DNA from: Rahnella aceris
Lineage (GTDB): Bacteria; Pseudomonadota; Gammaproteobacteria; Enterobacterales; Enterobacteriaceae
Assembly (NCBI RefSeq): GCF_011684115.1
Contig: NZ_JAADJV010000006.1
Span: 1 to 64,000 of the forward strand
Direction of reading: 5' to 3'
DNA length: 64,000 bases
The first letter of the stretch is position 1. Each line of letters opens with the position of its first letter. Position numbers and translations under genes: made by a program. The notes under the pieces were generated by a model. That model was not told where the DNA came from. It saw only the letters and a program-made list of their open reading frames with translations, and did not search any database. Of the stretch, positions 38,403-49,017 are shown piece by piece.

Positions 38403-38435
38403 CGCTTCGTGAAGGTGCTGAGCCTTCACGAAGCG
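38403..38435. repeat. 13-bp inverted repeat downstream of pfkB
   Basis: CGCTTCGTGAAGG (38403-38415) is the perfect reverse complement of CCTTCACGAAGCG (38423-38435), with a 7-base loop. It lies just past the pfkB stop. No T tract follows on either strand, so it is not a standard terminator. It may stabilise the pfkB mRNA 3' end. Confidence 0.7.
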
Positions 38436-38445
38436 GGGTTTGGCC

Positions 38446-39390
38446 CTAATGAGCCGGTGTTTGCTGGCACAGATACTGATAAATTTGCTGAGTATCTTTA
38501 TCCGAGCACAGACGCGTACCGATATTGAGTGTTGCCGCGCTACCGGCGGCCACGCCAAAGCGAACCATGTCGAGTAAATCAGCCCCTTCGGCCAGTTTGA
38601 GGGTCATCGCGCCGACCATGCTGTCACCTGCGCCAACGGTACTCATTTTTTTCACCGGCGGCGGGACAACCTGGAATGAGCTGTTCGCGTCCACGGCCAG
38701 CGCACCCTGCGGCCCCAGTGAAACGACCACGCGTTCAGCACCACCGTCACGGATAATTTGCTGAGCTGCAGCCAGAACATCCCCCGGATTTTCCAGAGAA
38801 TGCCCGACCAGCGCGGCCAGTTCATTCTGGTTCGGTTTGACCAGCGCCAGCCCGCCGAGCTTCAGGCCTGCGGCCAGTGCATCACCCGAACTGTCAAGAA
38901 TGCAGCGTAAACCGGCTTTCTGCGCTTTCCTGATTAACTCTGTCAGTGCCGTAATGTGCGTGCCCGGTGGCAAACTGCCGCTGATGACCAGTATTGAGCC
39001 GGCTGGGATCTTTTCGATTTTCGCGCTAAGGCCCGCAAATTCAGCCTCCGTAAGTCGCGCGCCCGGCATCACGAAACGATACTGTTCGCCGGTATTTTCG
39101 GTGTGAACGTGCAGGTTCTGGCGGGTCCAGTCCTGGGTTTCCAGTGTGTCTGTGGTGATCCCCTCGTCGCGCAGCAACTGAACCAGATGTGCACCTGTCG
39201 GGCCTCCCGTCGGAAATAATGCGGTAGCCTGGCCGCCCAGATAAACAATGGCACGCGCTACATTAATACCGCCGCCGCCGGGTTCGAACACGGGGGCCGT
39301 ACAACGCAATTTACCTTCCGGGTAAATCTTAGGGGTGAGAGTGGCACTGTCGAGCGAAGGTGCCAGTGTGAGTGTGACTATTTTGGTCAT
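38446..39390 (-). CDS. pfkB: 6-phosphofructokinase II PfkB
   Basis: A 314-aa PfkB/ribokinase-family kinase that phosphorylates fructose 6-phosphate in glycolysis. It is collinear with E. coli PfkB: LTLAPSLDSATLTP, FEPGGGGINVARAI, KPNQNELAALV, and the ATP/anion-hole motif STVGAGDSMVGAMTLKLAEG with the catalytic Asp. LRCTAPVFEPGGGG distinguishes it from FruK and LacC. ATG has a TGAGGGAA ribosome-binding site. It is encoded alone. Confidence 0.94.
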   Translation of the reverse strand: MTKIVTLTLAPSLDSATLTPKIYPEGKLRCTAPVFEPGGGGINVARAIVYLGGQATALFPTGGPTGAHLVQLLRDEGITTDTLETQDWTRQNLHVHTENTGEQYRFVMPGARLTEAEFAGLSAKIEKIPAGSILVISGSLPPGTHITALTELIRKAQKAGLRCILDSSGDALAAGLKLGGLALVKPNQNELAALVGHSLENPGDVLAAAQQIIRDGGAERVVVSLGPQGALAVDANSSFQVVPPPVKKMSTVGAGDSMVGAMTLKLAEGADLLDMVRFGVAAGSAATLNIGTRLCSDKDTQQIYQYLCQQTPAH

Positions 39391-39573
39391 TATCGTTCCC
39401 TCAATTTTCCAAAAACTGAATTCAGGTTAGCATCCTGACCTGTTTTTGCAGCACCTGATTGGCGATTTAACGCGCGAGATCAAACTCCCTTGCGGTTCAA
39501 CATAATGTCACTGTAAGGTCACTCCATGTTCATTGAATCAGTATAAAAAGCATGAACTTTTAAGGAGTGAAAG

Positions 39574-40104
39574 ATGGCCAGAAACATTGAGATCAAAGCC
39601 AGAGTAGATGATTTCTCTGCGCTGTATGAAAAAATCGCGCTGCTTTCCGATGGATTGCCGGACATCATTGAGCAGGACGACACTTTTTTCGTGTGTCCGC
39701 ACGGACGCCTGAAATTGCGCACATTAGCGCCTGATCGCGGCGAGCTGATTTTCTATCAGCGTCCTGACAAGGCGGGACCGAAAACCAGCTTCTACACACT
39801 TTCAGAAACGCATGATCCTGACAGTCTGCGCGAAACTCTGACGCTGGCCTATGGCGCTGCCGGACGGGTCATCAAACAGAGGACTCTTTTTATGATCGGA
39901 CAAACCCGTCTGCATCTCGACAGGGTAAAAGGGCTGGGCGATTATCTGGAATTCGAGGTTGTGCTTGCGGATGATGAAACGCCTGAGCAGGGCATTGTCA
40001 TTGCAGAAGACTTACTGGAAAGGTTGGGGATTGACCGCCAGGAACTGGTGGATCAGGCGTATGTGGATTTGCTGAATGCGAAAGGCAAACACCTTCACGA
40101 GTAA
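39574..40104 (+). CDS. CYTH-domain protein (class IV adenylate cyclase family)
   Basis: A 176-aa protein of the CYTH superfamily (CyaB adenylate cyclase/thiamine triphosphatase fold). The N-terminal EIKAR with preceding acidic residues, KLRT, QRPDKAG, RLHLDRVKGLGDYLEFEVV and the final acidic residues give the tunnel of charged residues that binds triphosphate and metal. Database practice usually calls these class IV adenylate cyclases, but activity on ATP versus other triphosphates cannot be read here. ATG has AAGGAG upstream. Confidence 0.8.
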   Translation: MARNIEIKARVDDFSALYEKIALLSDGLPDIIEQDDTFFVCPHGRLKLRTLAPDRGELIFYQRPDKAGPKTSFYTLSETHDPDSLRETLTLAYGAAGRVIKQRTLFMIGQTRLHLDRVKGLGDYLEFEVVLADDETPEQGIVIAEDLLERLGIDRQELVDQAYVDLLNAKGKHLHE

Positions 40105-40115
40105 ATTTATAATCA

Positions 40116-40138
40116 CCGCCTTCATATCAGGAAGGCGG
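40116..40138. terminator. Hairpin between convergent CYTH and ygfZ genes
   Basis: CCGCCTTC and GAAGGCGG form an 8-bp perfect stem with a 7-base loop between convergent genes. T tracts are poor on both sides. Confidence 0.45.
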
Positions 40139-40152
40139 CAATAGGTTGAAAG

Positions 40153-41145
40153 TTAATTCTTTTCTTCCAGCGAATACGGCAGCGGCTGAATGCTCAACTG
40201 GCTGGTCGCGTCATCGCGCACCCGCAGACTGGCATCGGCTTCCAGATCGTTATTCAGCACGGCCTGAACCCAAAGCGTGCCGTCGCTGAGCTGAACGGCT
40301 GCCAGAACGGTGCCGGTCCGGCGCCAGTTTTCACCCAGTTGCAGTTCGAGATCGTCCGCCGGGGCAGGCACTTTGCTCGCTTTGCCTGCCAGCCAGTACA
40401 ATGCACGTTTGTTCGCACCGCGGTATTTTGCTCGCGCCACCATTTCCTGCCCGGCGTAGCAGCCTTTGGTAAAGCTGATGCCATCGAGCGCATGAATATT
40501 GGTGGCCTGCGGGATAAATTGCACGGCGTTGGCGGTATCAATCACCGGGAACCCGGCTTCGATATCCAGCGCCAGCCATTGCTGGCTGTCGTTGCGTTGT
40601 GCCTGTTCACCCAGTTCTTCCACCACCTGACGGGCTTTTTCCGGGCTGGTGACAATCAGATAACGTTCGGCTGGCAGGGAGAAATGCAGCAGTGTGGTTT
40701 CATCTTGTTGTACGACCTGCTGTTCAGCCGTTGGCAAGGTTGAAAAAAGCCCGGTCAGAGCAGCACTGGCCTGAAAACCTGCCACACCGAGTAACACCAC
40801 ATCATCATCGGCAGTGAACGTCACTTTAGAAAATACGGCGTACTTTTTGATTTCTGTAAGCTGTGTGTCACGCAAATTGCGGCGTTCAATAAACGCCATA
40901 CCATCGCCACGCTTGAACAGGCGCAAATTACTCCACATTTTCCCTTTCGCATCACAGTGCGCACAGAGAATATGCTGATCGGCGGCCAGCGCATCGACAT
41001 CCGCAGTGACCTGGCCTTGCAGGTATTTCACGGTGTCTGCGCCGGTCATGGTCACCAGTGCCCAGTCTTCCAGTGAAATCAATGTCAGCGGCAGGTGCGA
41101 AGACGCTGAAGGTTTTTGCGGTGGAAAGGGAAATTCGTTAGCCAT
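40153..41145 (-). CDS. ygfZ: Folate-binding protein YgfZ, iron-sulfur cluster assembly/repair factor
   Basis: A 330-aa GcvT-like protein needed for full activity of certain Fe-S enzymes such as MiaB, using tetrahydrofolate. The signature K227-G-C229-Y-x-G-Q-E holds the essential cysteine (C228 in E. coli). ATG 41145 follows the start of E. coli homologues. It is divergent from sdhE-cptA with a 260-bp gap, the same arrangement as in E. coli. Confidence 0.93.
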   Translation of the reverse strand: MANEFPFPPQKPSASSHLPLTLISLEDWALVTMTGADTVKYLQGQVTADVDALAADQHILCAHCDAKGKMWSNLRLFKRGDGMAFIERRNLRDTQLTEIKKYAVFSKVTFTADDDVVLLGVAGFQASAALTGLFSTLPTAEQQVVQQDETTLLHFSLPAERYLIVTSPEKARQVVEELGEQAQRNDSQQWLALDIEAGFPVIDTANAVQFIPQATNIHALDGISFTKGCYAGQEMVARAKYRGANKRALYWLAGKASKVPAPADDLELQLGENWRRTGTVLAAVQLSDGTLWVQAVLNNDLEADASLRVRDDATSQLSIQPLPYSLEEKN

Positions 41146-41405
41146 TTTCTAATCCCGGTCAATGAAATGTGACTGATGCCCCATGGTAAAAGAGCCCATC
41201 CGCTTTGAAAACAGTTATTGGTGCCTTTTCCAGGACGCCTTCCAGAGAATGTAAGACAAACGACAGGTTTGCATCAGGTTTTCCAGCACATCACAGAGAT
41301 TGACAAAACAGGGCACTGAAAAGTTACGCCCCTGCGCAACGGGCTGTTAGAATCGCTTTCTATATAAAAGAATTCTCATTCTGTATCCTAAAAAAGAGTC
41401 TTGTT

Positions 41406-41690
41406 ATGGAAAGCAAAAACCAACTGGATATTAATAATCGTTCCCGCGTTCACTGGGCCTGCCGTCGTGGCATGCGCGAGCTGGATATCTCCATCATGCC
41501 GTTCTTCGAATATGAATATGATTCGCTGAGCGAGACCGATAAAGAAGTATTTGTCCGCTTGCTGACCTGTGATGATCCGGATCTGTTCAACTGGCTGATG
41601 AATCACGGCGAACCGAAAGACACCGAATTGCAGCGTATGGTCGCCCTTATTCAGACTCGAAACAAAGCCCGTGGCCCTGTGGCGATGTGA
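41406..41690 (+). CDS. sdhE: Succinate dehydrogenase flavinylation factor SdhE
   Basis: A 94-aa helical protein (formerly YgfY) that promotes covalent FAD attachment to SdhA and FrdA. The essential RGxxE motif is R21-G-M-R-E25 in CRRGMRELD. It is 6 residues longer at the N-terminus than E. coli SdhE. ATG 41406 was taken. It overlaps cptA by 20 bp. Confidence 0.93.
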   Translation: MESKNQLDINNRSRVHWACRRGMRELDISIMPFFEYEYDSLSETDKEVFVRLLTCDDPDLFNWLMNHGEPKDTELQRMVALIQTRNKARGPVAM

Positions 41691-42123
41691 TCTCAGGGTG
41701 TCCTGGCGCAGTCAGCTTATTTCACTGGGATGTTACGGTGCAGTGATGTTGCTGATTTTGCTGGCACCCTGGCCTGCGGGTTACTGGCCGGTATGGATGA
41801 CGTTGCTTTTGCTGGTGTTGTTTGAATGCATCCGCAGCCAGCGGCGTATTACAGCACGCACAGGTGAAATGATCCTGCTCGAGGATGACCGTCTTTTATG
41901 GCGCGGCCATGAATGGCAGATTAAACAGCCGGTATGGATGATAAGCCACGGCGTACTGCTCTCGCTTCGTCGCGAAAAACGTAAAGGCGGGCTGGCGCAG
42001 GCGATGCGCAGTTCAAGGCAGCGGTTATGGCTGGCGTCGGACAGCATGAGTCTGGAAGAGTGGCGGCGGTTGCGACAGATATTGCTCAGTGGCACTCCGC
42101 GTAGCCCGGTAAAACCGGGCTGA
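41671..42123 (+). CDS. cptA: YgfX/CptA family membrane protein
   Basis: A 150-aa protein with two N-terminal membrane helices (about residues 15-55) and a cytoplasmic C-terminus, matching E. coli YgfX in [24 protein letters not shown] and [18 protein letters not shown]. coli YgfX was proposed as a toxin acting on MreB and FtsZ, though it is also linked to prodigiosin regulation with SdhE in Serratia. The start GTG 41671 lies 20 bp inside sdhE, giving translational coupling. Confidence 0.85.
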   Translation: MALWRCDLRVSWRSQLISLGCYGAVMLLILLAPWPAGYWPVWMTLLLLVLFECIRSQRRITARTGEMILLEDDRLLWRGHEWQIKQPVWMISHGVLLSLRREKRKGGLAQAMRSSRQRLWLASDSMSLEEWRRLRQILLSGTPRSPVKPG

Positions 42124-42168
42124 GAGGGGCATGTCCATGGAAGGCTGACGCCGTGTTCTTATGCTGCG

Positions 42169-42687
42169 TTAAAGCAGGGCGTCCATTTCCAGCAGGATCT
42201 GTTCGCACCATTGTTGCAGGCGCTCTTCGGTGAGATCGAACTGGTTCACATCATCCAGAGCCAGCCCGACGAAATGCTTGCCGTCCGCACTCAGCGGTTT
42301 CGGGCTGGTAAACTCAAAGCCTTCTGTCGGCCAGAAACCAATGAAATGCACGCCAAGGGGAACCAGCTGATGATAAAGCATGCCGAGCGCGTCAAGGAAC
42401 CATTCGCCGTAGCCGAGTTGGTCGCCCATGCCGTACATGGCGACGATTTTGCCGCGTAGTTTCAGCGTTGGGAGTTGATTCCAGACCGCTTCCCAGTCTT
42501 CCTGGATTTCGCCAAAATCCCATGTCGGGATGCCCAGGATCAGGATGTTGTAATCTTCCATTCTGTCGGGATCAACATCTTTTATGTTATGCAAATCAAC
42601 CAGTTCTTCGCCCAAAATATCGCGGATTTTTTCCGCTGCCATTTCGGTATAACAGGTGCTGGAACCGTAGAAAAGTCCGATCTTCAT
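42169..42687 (-). CDS. fldB: Flavodoxin 2
   Basis: A 172-aa long-chain flavodoxin with the FMN phosphate loop [15 protein letters not shown], the [11 protein letters not shown] loop stacking on the isoalloxazine, and [18 protein letters not shown]. It is an electron carrier, and the Cys in STCYTE is the FldB version of the loop. ATG 42687 aligns with E. coli; an in-frame ATG at 42699 is possible. It is divergent from xerD, as in E. coli. Confidence 0.93.
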   Translation of the reverse strand: MKIGLFYGSSTCYTEMAAEKIRDILGEELVDLHNIKDVDPDRMEDYNILILGIPTWDFGEIQEDWEAVWNQLPTLKLRGKIVAMYGMGDQLGYGEWFLDALGMLYHQLVPLGVHFIGFWPTEGFEFTSPKPLSADGKHFVGLALDDVNQFDLTEERLQQWCEQILLEMDALL

Positions 42688-42786
42688 ACTTGCTGCCATA
42701 ACGTTATCAGAATACGAATGGCAGCCAGTGTAGCAGATTTGGGCGCATGAAAGGCATAATGGCCGTCGTGAGTAAGAGGAGTCGGG

Positions 42787-43746
42787 ATGCCAAAACAAGA
42801 TAATGCGAATCCTCAGGATGTTACGCCTGAGCCGGTGACACCAGCGGTTAATGAGGCCGATCAGAGCCTGACTGAGCAGTTTCTGGATATGCTCTGGATC
42901 GAGCGCAATCTCGCGGAAAATACGCTGTCATCCTACCGTCAGGATCTGAAATCATTGCTGGGCTGGCTGCATCATAACAATACCGATCTCCTGCATGTCA
43001 GCGCCGAAGATTTACAGTTGTTCCTCTCCGAGCGCATTGAGGGCGGATACAAAGCCACCAGCTCAGCACGGTTGCTTAGCGCGATGCGTCGCCTCTTTCA
43101 GTACATGAACCGTGAGTCCGTGCGTCAGGATGACCCGACCGCGCTGTTGTCTTCGCCTAAATTACCGCAACGCCTGCCGAAAGATCTCAGTGAGGCGCAG
43201 GTAGACGCATTGCTGGCGTCACCGAGTGTCGATGTGCCTCTTGAACTGCGTGATAAAGCCATGCTGGAGCTGCTTTACGCCACCGGTTTGCGTGTTTCGG
43301 AACTGGTCGGGCTGACGCTCAGTGATCTGAGCCTGCGCCAGGGTGTGGTGCGGGTTATCGGTAAAGGCAACAAAGAACGGCTTGTGCCGATGGGCGAAGA
43401 AGCCGTGTACTGGATCGAAAATTATTTCGAACACGGCAGGCCGTGGCTGCTGAACGGACAATCGCTGGATGTCGTGTTCCCCAGCAACCGGGCGCAGCAA
43501 ATGACACGCCAGACGTTCTGGCATCGCATCAAACACTATGCGATTCTTGCGGGCATTGATGCGGAGCGGTTGTCTCCCCACGTTCTGCGCCACGCTTTCG
43601 CCACCCACTTATTAAATCACGGTGCGGATCTGCGCGTCGTGCAAATGTTGTTAGGTCACAGTGACTTATCGACCACACAAATCTATACCCATGTAGCGAC
43701 TGAACGACTCAAACTGCTACATCAACAACATCATCCCCGTGCATAA
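42787..43746 (+). CDS. xerD: Site-specific tyrosine recombinase XerD
   Basis: A 319-aa recombinase that acts with XerC at dif to resolve chromosome dimers. Catalytic residues R169, K193, H265, R268, H291 and Y300 are all present. Each sits 21 places later than in E. coli XerD because of an extra N-terminal segment rich in P, E, N and V. ATG 42787 is backed by AAGAGGAG upstream, so the extension is probably real. It is the first gene of xerD-dsbC-recJ-prfB-lysS. Confidence 0.95.
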   Translation: MPKQDNANPQDVTPEPVTPAVNEADQSLTEQFLDMLWIERNLAENTLSSYRQDLKSLLGWLHHNNTDLLHVSAEDLQLFLSERIEGGYKATSSARLLSAMRRLFQYMNRESVRQDDPTALLSSPKLPQRLPKDLSEAQVDALLASPSVDVPLELRDKAMLELLYATGLRVSELVGLTLSDLSLRQGVVRVIGKGNKERLVPMGEEAVYWIENYFEHGRPWLLNGQSLDVVFPSNRAQQMTRQTFWHRIKHYAILAGIDAERLSPHVLRHAFATHLLNHGADLRVVQMLLGHSDLSTTQIYTHVATERLKLLHQQHHPRA

Positions 43747-43771
43747 CAGGCCGGAGAAAAAGGACGACATG

Positions 43772-44491
43772 ATGAAAAAAGGTTTAATGCTGCTGACACT
43801 TCTGGCTGCGTGTATGAGCTCCGCGGTCCATGCTGATGAAGCAGCAATCAAAGCCACGCTGGGCAAACTGGGCATGAGCCATGCCGACATCCAGCCTTCG
43901 CCGGTAACCGGCCTGAGTGCGGTTTCTACCGACAGCGGCACCCTTTACATTACCGACGACGGCAAACACGTTTTGCAAGGCCCGCTGTATGACGTCAGCG
44001 GCAGCCATCCGGTTAACGTCACCAACAAAGCGCTGGTGAAGAAGATGGATGCGTTACAAAACGAGATGATCATTTATAAAGCCAAAAACGAAAAGCATGT
44101 GATCACGGTGTTTACCGATATCACCTGCGGCTATTGCCACAAGCTGCACCAGCAGATACAGGACTATAACGATCTTGGCATAACCATCCGTTATCTGGCC
44201 TTCCCGCGTCAGGGGCTGAATTCCAAAACCGAGAAAGACATGCAATCTATCTGGTGCACAGGCAACCGCAAAACCAACTTTGATGCGGCAATGCGCGGCG
44301 ATGACATCACGCCGGCAACCTGTAAAACCAGTGATATTGCGAAGCAATTTGAGCTGGGCGTTCAGTTCGGCGTGACAGGCACTCCGGCCATCGTGCTGGC
44401 AGACGGAACTTTGATCCCTGGTTATCAGCCGCCGAAAGAAATGGCTGCCATGCTCGACCAGCAGGATCCTTCACATAAAACCGGTGGTTGA
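43772..44491 (+). CDS. dsbC: Thiol:disulfide isomerase/reductase DsbC
   Basis: A 239-aa periplasmic isomerase with a signal peptide cut after about residue 21 (AVHA/DEAA), an N-terminal dimerisation domain, and a thioredoxin domain with active site CGYC in FTDITCGYCHKLH. The second structural cysteine pair (WCTGN...ATCKT) and cis-Pro GTPAIV are present. Two ATGs are adjacent (43769, 43772); the second fits AAGGA spacing and the E. coli start MKKG. It lies 25 bp after xerD. Confidence 0.94.
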   Translation: MKKGLMLLTLLAACMSSAVHADEAAIKATLGKLGMSHADIQPSPVTGLSAVSTDSGTLYITDDGKHVLQGPLYDVSGSHPVNVTNKALVKKMDALQNEMIIYKAKNEKHVITVFTDITCGYCHKLHQQIQDYNDLGITIRYLAFPRQGLNSKTEKDMQSIWCTGNRKTNFDAAMRGDDITPATCKTSDIAKQFELGVQFGVTGTPAIVLADGTLIPGYQPPKEMAAMLDQQDPSHKTGG

Positions 44492-44497
44492 TTTTTC

Positions 44498-46231
44498 GTG
44501 ACCTTGCAGACTCAACTTCGCCGTCGTGAGGCGGCGACTGGCGTGGATCTTCCCGCCGAACTCTCCCCGCTGTTACGCCGGCTGTATCTCGCCCGCGGTG
44601 TGACACAAAGCCAGGAGCTGGAGCGCGGCGTGCGCGGTATGCTGCCTTATCAGCAGCTTGATGGCATTGATACTGCCGTTGCCTTGCTGCAAAAAGCGCT
44701 GGCTGAGCGTCTGCGCATAATTATCGTTGGCGACTTCGATGCCGATGGCGCGACCAGTACGGCGCTGACGTTGCTTTCCTTGCGCAGCATGGGCTGCGGT
44801 AATCTGGATTATCTGGTGCCGAACCGTTTTGAAGACGGTTATGGTCTCAGCCCGGAAGTGGTTGAACAGGCGGCGTCGCGCGGTGCAGAGTTGATCCTCA
44901 CCGTCGATAACGGCATTTCTTCTCACGCGGGCGTGACGCTCGCCCATGAAAAAGGCATTCAGGTGCTGATCACCGATCACCACTTGCCGGGCGAAATATT
45001 GCCGGATGCCGAAGCGATCATTAACCCTAATCTGGTCGGTTGCGAGTTTCCGTCCAAATCGCTGGCGGGTGTCGGTGTGGCGTTTTATCTGATGCTGGCG
45101 CTGCGCAGTGCATTACGCGAAAGTGGCTGGTTTGAACAAAACGGTCTGGCGATCCCCAATCTCGCGGAGCATCTGGATCTGGTGGCGCTCGGCACCGTCG
45201 CGGATGTCGTGCCGCTTGATACCAACAATCGCATCATGGTGTATCAGGGGCTGAACCGCATTCGTGCCGGAAAATGCCGTGCGGGGATCCGCGCGTTGCT
45301 GGAAGTGGCCGGGCGCGAAGCCCGTACGCTGTGCGCCAGTGATTTAGGTTTTGCGCTTGGACCACGGCTGAATGCCGCCGGACGTCTTGATGATATGTCG
45401 GTTGGCGTGGCGCTGTTACTCAGTGAAGACATCGGTCAGGCGCGTGCGCTGGCAAGCGATCTGGATGCGCTGAATCAGACCCGCCGTGAGATAGAGCAGG
45501 GCATGCAGGTCGAAGCGCTGGCGCTGTGTGGCAAGCTGGAAAGCAGTACCGACGCGCTGCCGTTCGGGCTGGCGATGTATCATCCTGAGTGGCATCAGGG
45601 GGTGGTCGGCATTCTGGCATCACGTCTGAAAGAGCGTTTTAATCGCCCGGTGATTGCGTTCGCACCGGCGGGTGAAGGCATTCTGAAAGGGTCCGGTCGT
45701 TCGATTGCCGGATTGCATATGCGCGATGCGCTGGAACGTCTCGATACGCTTAATCCCGGTCTGATGATGAAATTCGGCGGACACGCGATGGCAGCCGGTT
45801 TGTCGCTGGAAGAGAGCAAGTTCGACGAATTTCGTGATCGTTTCGCTGCACTGGTCGGTGAATGGCTGGATCCTTCGCATCTGGAAGGTGTGGTCTGGTC
45901 GGATGGCGAGCTGTCGGCCCGTGAACTGACGATTGATACGGCTGAAATGCTGCGCGACGGCGGCCCGTGGGGACAGGCGTTCCCGGAACCGACCTTTGAC
46001 GGCAGGTTCCGTATCCTGCAACAGAAACTGCTGAAAGAGCGTCATCTCAAGCTGATGATTGAACCCGTCGGCGGCGGTCCGTTGCTCGATGGTATTGCTT
46101 TTAATATCGATCCGACTTTCTGGCCGGACAGCAGCATCCGCGAAGTGCAACTGGCCTACCGGCTGGATATCAATGAATTTCGGGGAAATCGCAGCGTTCA
46201 GTTGATTATCGAACATTTATGGCCGAAATAA
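44498..46231 (+). CDS. recJ: Single-stranded-DNA-specific exonuclease RecJ
   Basis: A 577-aa 5'-3' ssDNA exonuclease used in recombination and mismatch repair, the same length as E. coli RecJ. DHH phosphoesterase motifs are GDFDADGATSTALTL, TVDNGISSHAG and TDHHLPG; the DHHA1 domain has KFGGHAMAAGLSLEE. The C-terminal OB-fold ends REVQLAYRLDINEFRGNRSVQ. The start is GTG 44498, 6 bp after the dsbC stop, with GGTGG upstream inside dsbC. Confidence 0.95.
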   Translation: MTLQTQLRRREAATGVDLPAELSPLLRRLYLARGVTQSQELERGVRGMLPYQQLDGIDTAVALLQKALAERLRIIIVGDFDADGATSTALTLLSLRSMGCGNLDYLVPNRFEDGYGLSPEVVEQAASRGAELILTVDNGISSHAGVTLAHEKGIQVLITDHHLPGEILPDAEAIINPNLVGCEFPSKSLAGVGVAFYLMLALRSALRESGWFEQNGLAIPNLAEHLDLVALGTVADVVPLDTNNRIMVYQGLNRIRAGKCRAGIRALLEVAGREARTLCASDLGFALGPRLNAAGRLDDMSVGVALLLSEDIGQARALASDLDALNQTRREIEQGMQVEALALCGKLESSTDALPFGLAMYHPEWHQGVVGILASRLKERFNRPVIAFAPAGEGILKGSGRSIAGLHMRDALERLDTLNPGLMMKFGGHAMAAGLSLEESKFDEFRDRFAALVGEWLDPSHLEGVVWSDGELSARELTIDTAEMLRDGGPWGQAFPEPTFDGRFRILQQKLLKERHLKLMIEPVGGGPLLDGIAFNIDPTFWPDSSIREVQLAYRLDINEFRGNRSVQLIIEHLWPK

Positions 46232-46361
46232 GCGATTTACGCCGGTAATAAACCCTGCAAAAAAACGGCTCCTTGCTATAAAAAGACCGCTAATTCCGTT
46301 AGAATCTGCGGTTCGAATGGCATTGGGCCAACTCCGAATCTAACGTAAGACGCGAAAAATC

Positions 46362-47460
46362 ATGTTTGAAATTAATCCGGTTAAAAACCGCATTCAGGAC
46401 CTGTCCGAGCGGACAGTCGTTCTTCGGGGGTATCTTTGACTATGATGCCAAGAAAGAACGCCTCGAAGAAGTAAACGCCGAGCTGGAACAGCCGGACGTC
46501 TGGAACGAGCCAGAACGCGCGCAGGCGCTGGGCAAAGAACGTTCCTCACTGGAAGCTATTGTTGAAACCATCGATGAGTTGTTGCAGGGCGCGGAAGATG
46601 TGACCGGCCTACTGGAACTGGCGGTAGAAGCCGACGATGAAGACACTTTCAATGAAACGGTTGCCGAACTCGACGTACTGACCGCCAAACTGGAACAGCT
46701 TGAATTCCGCCGCATGTTCTCCGGTGAATACGACAGCGCGAGCTGCTATCTCGATATCCAGGCTGGTTCCGGTGGTACGGAAGCACAGGACTGGGCGAGC
46801 ATGTTGCTGCGTATGTATTTGCGTTGGGCAGAAGCCAAAGGTTTCAAAACTGAAGTTATTGAAGAATCTGACGGTGAAGTCGCTGGCCTGAAATCCGCGA
46901 CTATCAAGATCATCGGTGATTATGCGTTTGGCTGGCTGCGTACGGAAACCGGCGTTCATCGCCTGGTGCGTAAAAGCCCGTTTGATTCCGGCGGTCGTCG
47001 CCATACCTCGTTCAGTTCCGCGTTTGTGTATCCGGAAGTGGATGACGACATCGAAATCGAAATTAACCCTGCCGACCTGCGTATCGACGTATACCGTGCG
47101 TCCGGTGCGGGTGGTCAGCACGTCAACAAAACGGAATCTGCGGTACGTATTACCCACCTTCCGACCAACATTGTGACCCAGTGTCAGAACGACCGCTCCC
47201 AGCATAAAAACAAAGATCAGGCCATGAAGCAGATGCGTGCGAAGCTTTATGAGTATGAGATGCAAAAGAAAAATGCGGACAAACAGCAGCTGGAAGACAC
47301 CAAGTCTGACATCGGCTGGGGCAGCCAGATTCGTTCTTACGTGCTGGATGATTCCCGTATTAAAGATTTACGCACGGGCGTCGAAACGCGAAATACGCAG
47401 GCCGTACTGGATGGCGACCTGGATAAATTCATTGAGGCAAGTTTGAAAGCCGGGTTATGA
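46362..47460 (+). CDS. prfB: Peptide chain release factor 2 (RF2), programmed +1 frameshift
   Basis: RF2 releases peptides at UGA and UAA codons. Translation starts at ATG 46362 and reaches an in-frame TGA at codon 26 (46437-46439). A +1 slip on CTT-TGA-C, helped by the internal Shine-Dalgarno-like GGGGG at 46426-46430, gives 365 aa (join 46362-46436 and 46438-47460). This is the classic autoregulatory site, intact here. Codon-recognition motif SPF (KSPFDSGG) and catalytic GGQ (GAGGQHVNK) are visible. The residue three before GAGGQ is Ala rather than the Thr of E. coli K-12. It is 9 bp before lysS. Confidence 0.97.
46424..46440 (+). promoter_or_regulatory. prfB programmed frameshift site
   Basis: CGGGGGTATCTTTGAC holds the stimulatory Shine-Dalgarno-like element, the slippery CTT, the UGA stop and the following C that weakens termination. 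All elements of the E. coli site are conserved, so RF2 level should feed back on its own synthesis. Confidence 0.95.
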
Positions 47461-47469
47461 GGAACCAAA

Positions 47470-48999
47470 ATGTCTGAGCAACAACCAGCAGCGCAAAGCG
47501 CAGAAAACGTACCAGATCTTAACAACGAGCTGAAATCTCGTCGTGAGAAGCTGGCTTTACTGCGCGAATCCGGTATCGCTTTCCCTAACGATTTCCGTCG
47601 TGACAGCATCTCTGATGAATTGCATGCGAAATATGGCGAAAAGACCAACGAAGAACTGGAAGCATTAAACATCGAAGTCACCGTGGGTGGCCGTATGATG
47701 ACCCGCCGTATTATGGGCAAAGCATCTTTCGTGACCCTGCAGGATGTCGGTGGCCGTATCCAGCTTTACGTTGCGCGTGATGACCTCGCAGAAGGCATCT
47801 ACAACGAGCAATTCAAGAAATGGGATCTGGGCGATATCCTGGGTGCGACCGGTAAACTGTTCAAAACCAAGACCGGCGAACTGTCGATCCATTGTTCTGA
47901 ACTGCGTCTGCTGACCAAAGCACTGCGTCCGTTGCCGGACAAATTCCACGGCTTGCAGGATCAGGAAGCGCGTTACCGTCAGCGTTATCTCGACCTGATC
48001 GCTAACGAAGATTCCCGTAAGACCTTCAAAATCCGTTCTCAGATCATGTCTGGCATCCGCAGCTTTATGGTGGAAAACGGCTTCATGGAAGTCGAAACCC
48101 CGATGATGCAGGTGATCCCTGGCGGTGCGGCAGCGCGTCCGTTCATCACTCACCACAATGCGCTCGATATCGACATGTACCTGCGTATCGCGCCGGAACT
48201 GTATCTGAAGCGTCTGGTTGTCGGTGGCTTCGATCGCGTGTTCGAAATCAACCGTAACTTCCGTAACGAAGGCGTTTCTCCGCGTCACAACCCAGAGTTC
48301 ACCATGATGGAACTCTACATGGCGTACGCGGATTACAAAGACCTGATTGTTCTGACCGAGACTCTGTTCCGCACCCTGACTGAATCTGTTCTGGGCAGCA
48401 GCGTTGTGCAGTACGGCGACCAGACTTTCGATTTCGGCAAGCCTTTCGCCAAGCTGACCATGCGTGAAGCGATCTGCAAATACCGTCCGGAAACTAACGT
48501 GGCTGATCTCGACGATCTGGCAAAAGCGACCGCTATCGCAGAATCACTCGGTATCAAAATCGAGAAGAGCTGGGGTCTGGGCCGTATCGTGACCGAGATC
48601 TTCGAAGAAACCGCCGAAGCACAGCTGATCCAGCCAACCTTCATTACCGAGTACCCGGCAGAGGTTTCTCCGCTGGCGCGCCGTAATGACGTGAACCCTG
48701 AAATCACTGACCGTTTCGAGTTCTTCATCGGTGGCCGTGAAATCGGTAATGGTTTCTCTGAGCTGAACGACGCAGAAGACCAGGCACAGCGCTTTGCTGA
48801 TCAGGTTTCTGCGAAAGATGCAGGCGACGACGAAGCGATGTTCTACGACGAAGACTACGTGACAGCGCTGGAACATGGCCTGCCACCGACTGCGGGTCTG
48901 GGTATTGGTATCGACCGTATGGTTATGCTGTTCACCAACAGCCACACCATCCGCGACGTTATCCTGTTCCCGGCAATGCGTCCGCAGACACAGAAATAA
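47470..48999 (+). CDS. lysS: Lysyl-tRNA synthetase (class II)
   Basis: A 509-aa class II aminoacyl-tRNA synthetase that charges tRNA-Lys. An N-terminal OB-fold anticodon domain ([19 protein letters not shown]) is followed by the catalytic core: motif 1 region [17 protein letters not shown], motif 2 [20 protein letters not shown] and motif 3 [15 protein letters not shown]. The length is close to E. coli LysS (505). It is the last gene of the xerD run, with its own terminator. Confidence 0.96.
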   Translation: MSEQQPAAQSAENVPDLNNELKSRREKLALLRESGIAFPNDFRRDSISDELHAKYGEKTNEELEALNIEVTVGGRMMTRRIMGKASFVTLQDVGGRIQLYVARDDLAEGIYNEQFKKWDLGDILGATGKLFKTKTGELSIHCSELRLLTKALRPLPDKFHGLQDQEARYRQRYLDLIANEDSRKTFKIRSQIMSGIRSFMVENGFMEVETPMMQVIPGGAAARPFITHHNALDIDMYLRIAPELYLKRLVVGGFDRVFEINRNFRNEGVSPRHNPEFTMMELYMAYADYKDLIVLTETLFRTLTESVLGSSVVQYGDQTFDFGKPFAKLTMREAICKYRPETNVADLDDLAKATAIAESLGIKIEKSWGLGRIVTEIFEETAEAQLIQPTFITEYPAEVSPLARRNDVNPEITDRFEFFIGGREIGNGFSELNDAEDQAQRFADQVSAKDAGDDEAMFYDEDYVTALEHGLPPTAGLGIGIDRMVMLFTNSHTIRDVILFPAMRPQTQK

Positions 49000-49017
49000 G
49001 CTCTCCTCAGAAACACA

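Noticed and set aside
42103..42121. AGCCCGG/CCGGGCT hairpin as fldB or cptA terminator
   Set aside because: It lies within the last codons of cptA and has no T tract on either strand, so it was not listed as a terminator.
46362..46439. Apparent premature stop or frameshift in prfB
   Set aside because: The TGA at codon 26 with its upstream SD-like element is the normal programmed frameshift site of RF2, not a mutation.
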